Assembly: GCA_026786155.1 (NCBI GenBank)
Contig: JAJAYR010000099.1
Span: 1 to 28,352, forward strand
DNA from: Pyrinomonadaceae bacterium
GTDB lineage: Bacteria; Acidobacteriota; Blastocatellia; Pyrinomonadales; Pyrinomonadaceae
Length of the DNA: 28,352 nucleotides
Direction: 5' to 3'
Position 1 is the first letter of the stretch. Every line of letters begins with the position of its first letter. The notes beneath the pieces were generated by a model, which was not told the origin of the DNA, made no database searches, and saw only the letters and a program-made list of their open reading frames with translations. Below, piece by piece: positions 24,253-28,352 of the stretch. A program made the position numbers and the translations under genes.

Positions 24253-25120
24253 TAAACTGTTTGATTGTTCAATCTTTCAATGCCGTGATAGACGTTAAAT
24301 CGTCCGTCGCGGACAAAACCGAGCAATGTTACGTTAAAATTTCGTGCCGCTTCGACCGCAGACTCGACGGCGCACCGACCGCGCAAACGATTGGAATGTT
24401 TGCCATCACCGCTTTTTGCAAAAGCTCGAAACTGGCGCGTCCGCTTAAAAAAAGAATCTTGTCGGCGAGCGGTAAATTACCCTTCAAAAACTGCGCTCCG
24501 ATGAGTTTGTCAACCGCGTTGTGCCGCCCGACATCTTCGCGCAAGTCAATTAAGTTTCCCGAAACGTCAAACAGCGCGGCGGCGTGGAGTCCGCCGGTTT
24601 GGTCGAAAACCTTTTGTCTTTCGCGTATTTTTTCGGGTAATTGGTGAATCGTCGCGGCGGAAACTTTTGGGGAATCGTTTCGTTCGATTCGTTTCGCGCC
24701 GGTCGTCAAAGCCTCAATCGAACTTTTGCCGCACACGCCGCAGCTTGAAGTCGTGTAGAAATTCCGTTCTAGTTTTTTAAAGTCAATCGAAGTTTCCGGC
24801 GTTAAATCGAGCCGCACGGTGTTTCGATTATTGGGAAATTTGCCGCAGTGTTTGATGGCTTCGATTTGATTTTTCGAGTTGAGAATTCCTTCGGTGAACA
24901 GAAATCCGGCGGCAAGTTCAAAATCGTTTTCCGGCGTTCGCATCGTAATCGAAACGGCTTGGTGAGTTGATTTGCCGTTTTCTTTGAAACCAAGGCGAAT
25001 TTCCAGCGGTTCTTCGACGGCGAGCGTGTCAATTTCAATTGGCGAAAAATCCGTCATTAAAACGCGCTGAATTTCCGTTTCAAACTTTTCGGATTTTATT
25101 CCGCTTGCTGTTTTTGCCAT
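24252..25120 (-). pseudogene. fdhD: fdhD, formate dehydrogenase sulfur carrier, disrupted by a one-base frameshift
   Basis: The open frame (25120 down to 24329) encodes 263 residues of FdhD: the NAEEPLEIRL-like start, MRTPENDFELAAGFLFTEGI, the sulfur-transfer cysteines in SSCGVCGKSSIEAL (C127, C130), DVSGNLIDLREDVGRHNAVDKLIG and IVCAVGAPSSL. After APSSL it diverges into RSKRHEILT and stops. One base further in frame, the same DNA encodes AVEAARNFNVTLLGFVRDGR and then FNVYHGIERLNNQTV, the exact continuation expected for FdhD. One base (a C on the plus strand near 24359) is missing. The restored stop at 24254-24252 overlaps the mobA ATG as TAATG. FdhD transfers sulfur from IscS to the formate dehydrogenase molybdenum cofactor. 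Either a recent mutation or a sequencing error explains this. Confidence 0.88.
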
Positions 25121-25134
25121 AAAAGAATTATAGC

Positions 25135-25216
25135 AAAAAGTTTTGAGTTCACGCTTCAGCGTGTTTCCGCCAGCGAAGCGCGGCGGTGCAAACTGAAGTT
25201 TGAACTCAAAACTTTT
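25135..25216. repeat. Inverted repeat AAAGTTTTGAGTTC ... GAACTCAAAACTTT
   Basis: The left arm 25135-25163 (AAAAAGTTTTGAGTTC, then ACGCTTCAGCGTG) pairs with 25188-25216 (TGCAAACTGAAGTTTGAACT, then CAAAACTTT). The outer 14-16 bases are perfect; the inner parts match imperfectly. It directly abuts the lpxC stop (25217-25219) and ends 14 bases from the fdhD start. The inner loop contains a further GC-rich hairpin. Confidence 0.85.
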
Positions 25217-26074
25217 TCAACTCAAAACCGTTTCAACGATTTCCCAAGCGGATTCGGTTTTCAGCAATTTGCTCATCAGCGAAGCGTGAACCGAATGACC
25301 GCTTTTTTCAGCTTTGAGTTTTCCTAAAATAGGCATTCCCAAAAGCGCGAAGTCGCCAATGATGTCGAGCGTTTTGTGGCGCACGAATTCGTCTTTGTAA
25401 CGCAGAGGCTGTTCGTTGAGCATTCCGTTGGGCGTGAGAACAATCGCGTTATCCAAAGAACCGCCGAGCGCGAGATTGGCTTTTCGCAGCATTTCGATTT
25501 CCGTCGTAAAACCGAAAGTTCGGGCGGAACCGATTTCGCGCCCGAAAGAACCGTTGGTCAGCGTAAAATTAAAAGTTTGACGGTGAATAAACGGATGCGG
25601 AAAATCAATCAGACATTCGATTTCGTAATTCTCTGAAGGTTCGACCGACATTTTTCTATCGCCTTGTTCAAACTCAACTTTTTTCAAAATCTTCAAGTAA
25701 TGACGCGGCGCAATTTGTTCGATGATACTGACTTTTTCAATTAATTCCAGCCAATTTTCGCTTGAGCCGTCGAGAATCGGAATTTCGATGCTGTCGAGTT
25801 CGATAAAGCAATTATCAATATTCGAGCCGCGCAACGCCGCCAATAAATGTTCGCACGTCGAAAGCAAAACGCCGCGCCGCAAAAGCGTCGTCGCGTAACT
25901 GCAATGTGAAATGTATTCGATGGACGCGGGAATTTCAAAATTGTCCAAATCGGTGCGGACGAAAATGTAACCGGAGTTTTCCGGCGCGGGCTTCAAAGTC
26001 AAATTAACTTCAACTCCTGTATGATGTCCGATGCCGCTCGTTTCGATTGATTGTTTAATAGTCGTTTGATTCAT
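25217..26074 (-). CDS. lpxC: UDP-3-O-acyl-N-acetylglucosamine deacetylase
   Basis: A 285-residue zinc amidase that performs the committed step of lipid A synthesis, removing the acetyl group from UDP-3-O-acyl-GlcNAc. The start QSIETSGIGHHTGVEV is typical. Zinc ligands are H76 (STCEHLLAALRG), H233 and D237 (EFVRHKTLDIIGDF); the general-acid region is H260 in AEKSGHSVHAS, with the catalytic E75 beside H76. The ILDGSS and ARTFGF segments also match. Its length is slightly short of E. coli LpxC (305). Its presence shows a lipopolysaccharide-bearing outer membrane. It is a single gene upstream of the fdhD-mobA pair. Confidence 0.95.
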   Translation of the reverse strand: MNQTTIKQSIETSGIGHHTGVEVNLTLKPAPENSGYIFVRTDLDNFEIPASIEYISHCSYATTLLRRGVLLSTCEHLLAALRGSNIDNCFIELDSIEIPILDGSSENWLELIEKVSIIEQIAPRHYLKILKKVEFEQGDRKMSVEPSENYEIECLIDFPHPFIHRQTFNFTLTNGSFGREIGSARTFGFTTEIEMLRKANLALGGSLDNAIVLTPNGMLNEQPLRYKDEFVRHKTLDIIGDFALLGMPILGKLKAEKSGHSVHASLMSKLLKTESAWEIVETVLS

Positions 26075-26159
26075 TTGAAATATCTAAAAACAGAATGATT
26101 AACAAAAGCTGTGCCGAAGATTGTTGAAAATATAAGTCATTGAGAACGTAAGGATTGAA

Positions 26160-26188
26160 CCTGAAATCTGAAATCTGAAACCTGAAAC
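26160..26188 (+). repeat. Heptanucleotide tandem repeat (CTGAAAY)4
   Basis: Four tandem units of CTGAAAT or CTGAAAC lie at 26161-26188, preceded by a C at 26160. The stretch is in the gap between the divergent lpxC and DUF4160 genes and is followed by AT-rich low-complexity sequence. It has the same 7-nt period as the repeats in the GH13 signal peptide and in three of the intergenic palindromes. Confidence 0.85.
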
Positions 26189-26276
26189 TTGTTGTAAAAC
26201 GGCGACAACTTTGTGGCGTGATTTACTATTGACGAGTTACGATTTACAATTTAGAGAAAAGCCCGAGAGGTCGCTG

Positions 26277-26546
26277 ATGCCCGTTATTTCAATGTTTTAT
26301 GGTGTGATTGTGCTGATGTATTATTTCGATAATCGTCAGCATCATCTTCCGCATATTCACGTTCAATACGGTGAAGAAGAAGCCGTCGTCACGATTCCCG
26401 ACGGCGATATTATCGAAGGCAAACTGCGAAGTGCTAAAATGAAACTCGTGTCGGCGTGGATTGAGATTCACCAGGAAGAATTGATGGCGAACTGGAAACT
26501 TGCCGCCAACGGGCAAGCGATTTTTAAGATTGAACCGCTACGATAA
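26277..26546 (+). CDS. DUF4160 domain protein
   Basis: An 89-residue protein with the DUF4160 features: the start MPVISMFYGVIVLMYYFDN, the HHLPHIHVQYGEEEAVVTI histidine-rich centre, and a C-terminal helix AWIEIHQEELMANWKL. The ATG at 26277 is preferred over an upstream in-frame start at 26211, because GAGAGG lies 6 bases before it and the family begins with MP-x-ISxFYGI. It is 4 bases upstream of a DUF2442 gene. DUF4160 and DUF2442 commonly travel together and are suspected toxin-antitoxin partners; no activity is established from sequence alone. Confidence 0.86.
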   Translation: MPVISMFYGVIVLMYYFDNRQHHLPHIHVQYGEEEAVVTIPDGDIIEGKLRSAKMKLVSAWIEIHQEELMANWKLAANGQAIFKIEPLR

Positions 26547-26550
26547 AACT

Positions 26551-26805
26551 ATGAAAAAAGTTATTTCGGCAAAGGCAAACGATGATTTTACATTAGACTT
26601 GGAATTTAACGACGGTCTGAATAAACGCTTTGACGTGAAACCTTATTTGGACAAGGGAATTTTTTCTGAACTTAAAAACTTGGATTATTTCAAAAATATA
26701 AAAATAGCTTTCGGCACGGTGCAATGGGAAAACGAACAGGATTTTGCGCCCGCAACACTTTATTCCGAGAGCGAATTATCGGAAGCGGAATTTATTACAA
26801 ATTAG
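26551..26805 (+). CDS. DUF2442 domain protein
   Basis: An 84-residue protein matching DUF2442: a beta hairpin with KVISAKANDDFTLDLEFNDG, KRFDVKPYLDKGIFSELKNL, and the C-terminal GTVQWENEQDFAPATLYSES. The start MKKVISAKAN at 26551 is chosen over an upstream in-frame start that would overlap the preceding gene. It lies 4 bases after the DUF4160 gene and 3 bases before the next gene, so the three form one transcript. Confidence 0.86.
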   Translation: MKKVISAKANDDFTLDLEFNDGLNKRFDVKPYLDKGIFSELKNLDYFKNIKIAFGTVQWENEQDFAPATLYSESELSEAEFITN

Positions 26806-26808
26806 TTT

Positions 26809-27396
26809 ATGGCATTACAATTAGCAGGTTTGAAAACCTCGAAACAAACGGAAATAAAAATCGAAAATCAAGCGAGCATCGCTTTGCCGAAAAAGGCGGA
26901 AGAAAATATCCGCCAAATCATTGCGTTTCTGCCGACCGAGCAGTTGCGCGGAATCGAACGAATCCGGCTCGTGGATTTTATCAAACATCCGCAGATGAAG
27001 ACGGAAACACCAATCAAAGGCGATTTGCCGGGACTTTATCATCCGAAAGTGCAGAACAAAAATCCGTGGCTCGAAGTTTCCGTTGGCGCATTATTGCAGC
27101 CGACCGAAGGTTTTGCGAAGCGTTGGATGGCGAAAAGTTCGTTTAAAAGCAATCTCGCCGGGCTGCTGTTTTCGCTCGTCGGGCAGCATTATTATTTGAT
27201 GCTGCGGCATTCGGTGAAAAAGACGAATCTCGAACCGCAAATCAGACAATACGCGCAGAAAAATTTGAAGGATTGGAGCGAAAAGCAAAACGCCAAATCC
27301 AAACGCGCCAAGTTTTTCAAGCCGTTTCAGCCGTATATCGAACGCTGGGCGAAATGGCTGAACAAAAAAGCGGCGAACGCGCAGAAGAAATCGTAA
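26809..27396 (+). CDS. Basic protein of unknown function, third gene of the DUF4160-DUF2442 operon
   Basis: A 195-residue protein with no cysteines, rich in Lys, Gln and Arg. It starts 3 bases after the DUF2442 stop. Residues about 30-130 (RQIIAFLPTEQLRGIERIRL, then PGLYHP and PWLEVSVGAL, then LLFSLVGQHYYLMLRHS) follow the layout of small zinc-peptidase-like proteins that end in LYHEIGHH, but the HExxH is replaced by LVGQH. A degenerate, catalytically inactive zincin is therefore a possible relation, held at low confidence. The C-terminal 50 residues are strongly basic and aromatic. No membrane segment is evident. Confidence 0.6.
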   Translation: MALQLAGLKTSKQTEIKIENQASIALPKKAEENIRQIIAFLPTEQLRGIERIRLVDFIKHPQMKTETPIKGDLPGLYHPKVQNKNPWLEVSVGALLQPTEGFAKRWMAKSSFKSNLAGLLFSLVGQHYYLMLRHSVKKTNLEPQIRQYAQKNLKDWSEKQNAKSKRAKFFKPFQPYIERWAKWLNKKAANAQKKS

Positions 27397-27437
27397 AAGG
27401 ATTTAAGCAATAGTGCAGAATTAGACTCAGCAAAAAA

Positions 27438-27505
27438 GTTTGGAGTTCCAACTTTAGTTGGCTTCTACATCGGGCAAGCAGCCAATTAAAATTGGAACTC
27501 CAAAC
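27438..27505. repeat. Inverted repeat GTTTGGAGTTCCAA
   Basis: The left arm 27438-27463 (GTTTGGAGTTCCAACTTTAG, then TTGGCT) and the right arm 27480-27505 match as reverse complements over 24 of 26 bases, around a 16-base loop. Each arm also contains its own short palindrome (TTGGAGTTCCAA). It lies between the stop of the basic protein and the DUF1206 start, 41 and 66 bases away. It belongs to the same class of gap-filling palindromes. Confidence 0.88.
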
Positions 27506-27571
27506 ACTTAGCCTCCATTTTTGCCTGGCTGCTTAGACGCAAAAGGTTTTTACTTTTTCTCACCAAATGAA

Positions 27572-28352
27572 ATGAATGATGCTACTAAAGAATTAGTCAG
27601 CGAAAAAGTCGAACAGACGGTCGAGGCGGCGGCAGAAATCGTCAGTCATCCGTACATCCAAAAACTGTCGGAGTTCGGTTTTTATACCAAAGGTTTTCTT
27701 TTTATCGTGATCGGCGTGCTGGCGGTTTTGGTGGCAATCGGCGACAAAAGCGGACAATTAGCCGACCCGACCGGAGCTTTGACGAGAATCGCCCAGGCTT
27801 CTTACGGCAAAATAATTTTGATAATTTTTATCGTTGGTGCGGTCGGACACGGCGTTTGGAACATCTTGCGCGGCGCGGCGGACGTTGACGACGCGGGCAA
27901 AAATTGGCAGGGCATTATCAAACGAATTATCGCGGTCAGTGTCGGCTTTTTCTATCTTTTCTTAGCGTGGACGGCGTGGACGATTGTGACGACGGCGAAT
28001 ATCGCGGTGCAGAACGGCGCGGTGCAGAAGACGATGACGGCGATAATTCTCGCCTTTCCGCTCGGCGCGGTGCTGGTTTTTCTCATCGGTGTAATCGTCA
28101 TCGGCGCAGGCATCAGCGAATGTTATCGCGGCATATCGGGTAAGTTTAAGGAAGACTTCCGGCTATATGAATTGCAGGGAAATAAACGGCGCATCGTCGG
28201 CGTTTTGGGCGCACTCGGTTTTACGGCGCGAGCGGTGATTTACGGTTTGATGGGCTATTTTTTTATCGTCGCGGCGATCAATTCCAATCCGAACGATGCC
28301 GTCGGAATTGACGGCGCGTTGCTGGCTCTGACCCAAACTTTTTACGGCAAAA
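27572..28352 (+). CDS. DUF1206 membrane protein, 3' end cut by window edge
   Basis: The reading frame from the ATG at 27572 stays open to the window end (260 codons). After a short acidic N-terminus it has paired hydrophobic segments: GFYTKGFLFIVIGVLAVLVA and IILIIFIVGAVGHGVWNILR; then IAVSVGFFYLFLAWTAW and IILAFPLGAVLVFLIGVIVI; then a third unit beginning LGFTARAVIYGLMGYFFIVA. Each unit carries GxxARGxxY-like and LTxTxYGK-type signatures, the threefold repeat that defines DUF1206. The function of this integral membrane family is unknown. The start follows a palindromic repeat; the ATG lacks a strong ribosome binding site. Confidence 0.85.
   Translation, partial: MNDATKELVSEKVEQTVEAAAEIVSHPYIQKLSEFGFYTKGFLFIVIGVLAVLVAIGDKSGQLADPTGALTRIAQASYGKIILIIFIVGAVGHGVWNILRGAADVDDAGKNWQGIIKRIIAVSVGFFYLFLAWTAWTIVTTANIAVQNGAVQKTMTAIILAFPLGAVLVFLIGVIVIGAGISECYRGISGKFKEDFRLYELQGNKRRIVGVLGALGFTARAVIYGLMGYFFIVAAINSNPNDAVGIDGALLALTQTFYGK

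Noticed and set aside
26155..26260. Repeated short words between lpxC and DUF4160 considered as a CRISPR array
   Set aside because: The units are only 7 bases with no spacers.
26724..27146. Plus-strand frame of 140 codons overlapping DUF2442 and the third gene
   Set aside because: It overlaps two better-supported, tightly spaced genes in another frame and is Arg-rich with no domain pattern.

Overview
The window looks like chromosomal DNA of a Gram-negative bacterium of moderate GC content. An lpxC gene for lipid A synthesis and several Sec signal peptides support a diderm envelope. The gene mix suggests Acidobacteriota, perhaps Blastocatellia/Pyrinomonadaceae: a ROK regulator with starch enzymes, a bacterial deoxyhypusine synthase homologue, a DUF2520 Rossmann protein, many short intergenic palindromes and few long operons. 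The phylum is an inference from style, not proven. No rRNA, tRNA, CRISPR array, insertion sequence or phage gene was seen.

Left part (1-7303): a HicAB toxin-antitoxin pair (hicB cut by the window edge) and a type I inorganic pyrophosphatase lie on the minus strand. On the plus strand follow a small exported protein, an ArsC/Spx-like protein, and a carbohydrate block: ROK regulator, 4-alpha-glucanotransferase (malQ) and an exported GH13 alpha-glucan hydrolase whose signal peptide is encoded by a heptanucleotide tandem repeat.

Middle part (7304-16656): an unusual 1179-residue P-loop protein, distantly like the BrxC/PglY/DUF6079 phage-defence ATPases but without BREX partners. Then come a DUF2520 oxidoreductase-like protein, a Fur-type metal regulator, a ferredoxin-fold protein without any cysteine and with a PSVKE-repeat tail, a membrane/TPR-like protein, cinA and a VTT-domain membrane protein.

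Right part (16653-28352): a PLP-dependent threonine/serine dehydratase and an APH(6)-type kinase are divergent. They are followed by an exported protein on the minus strand and a long-form 6-phosphogluconate dehydrogenase with an insertion and an NAD-like cofactor loop. Next is an AT-rich ImmA/IrrE-DUF4411 cassette that looks acquired. The minus-strand genes are a deoxyhypusine synthase homologue, mobA, a frameshifted fdhD and lpxC. A three-gene run (DUF4160, DUF2442, unknown basic protein) and a DUF1206 membrane protein cut by the window edge end the sequence.

The most striking non-coding feature is a series of seven inverted repeats, each lying between a stop codon and the next start codon of same-strand neighbours. 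Their sequences are unrelated, and several are built from 7-nt units. The strongest gene-level observations are the cysteine-less ferredoxin-like protein, the orphan PglY-like ATPase, the single-base frameshift in fdhD (repairing it restores a TAATG overlap with mobA), and three toxin-antitoxin-like modules scattered among housekeeping genes.
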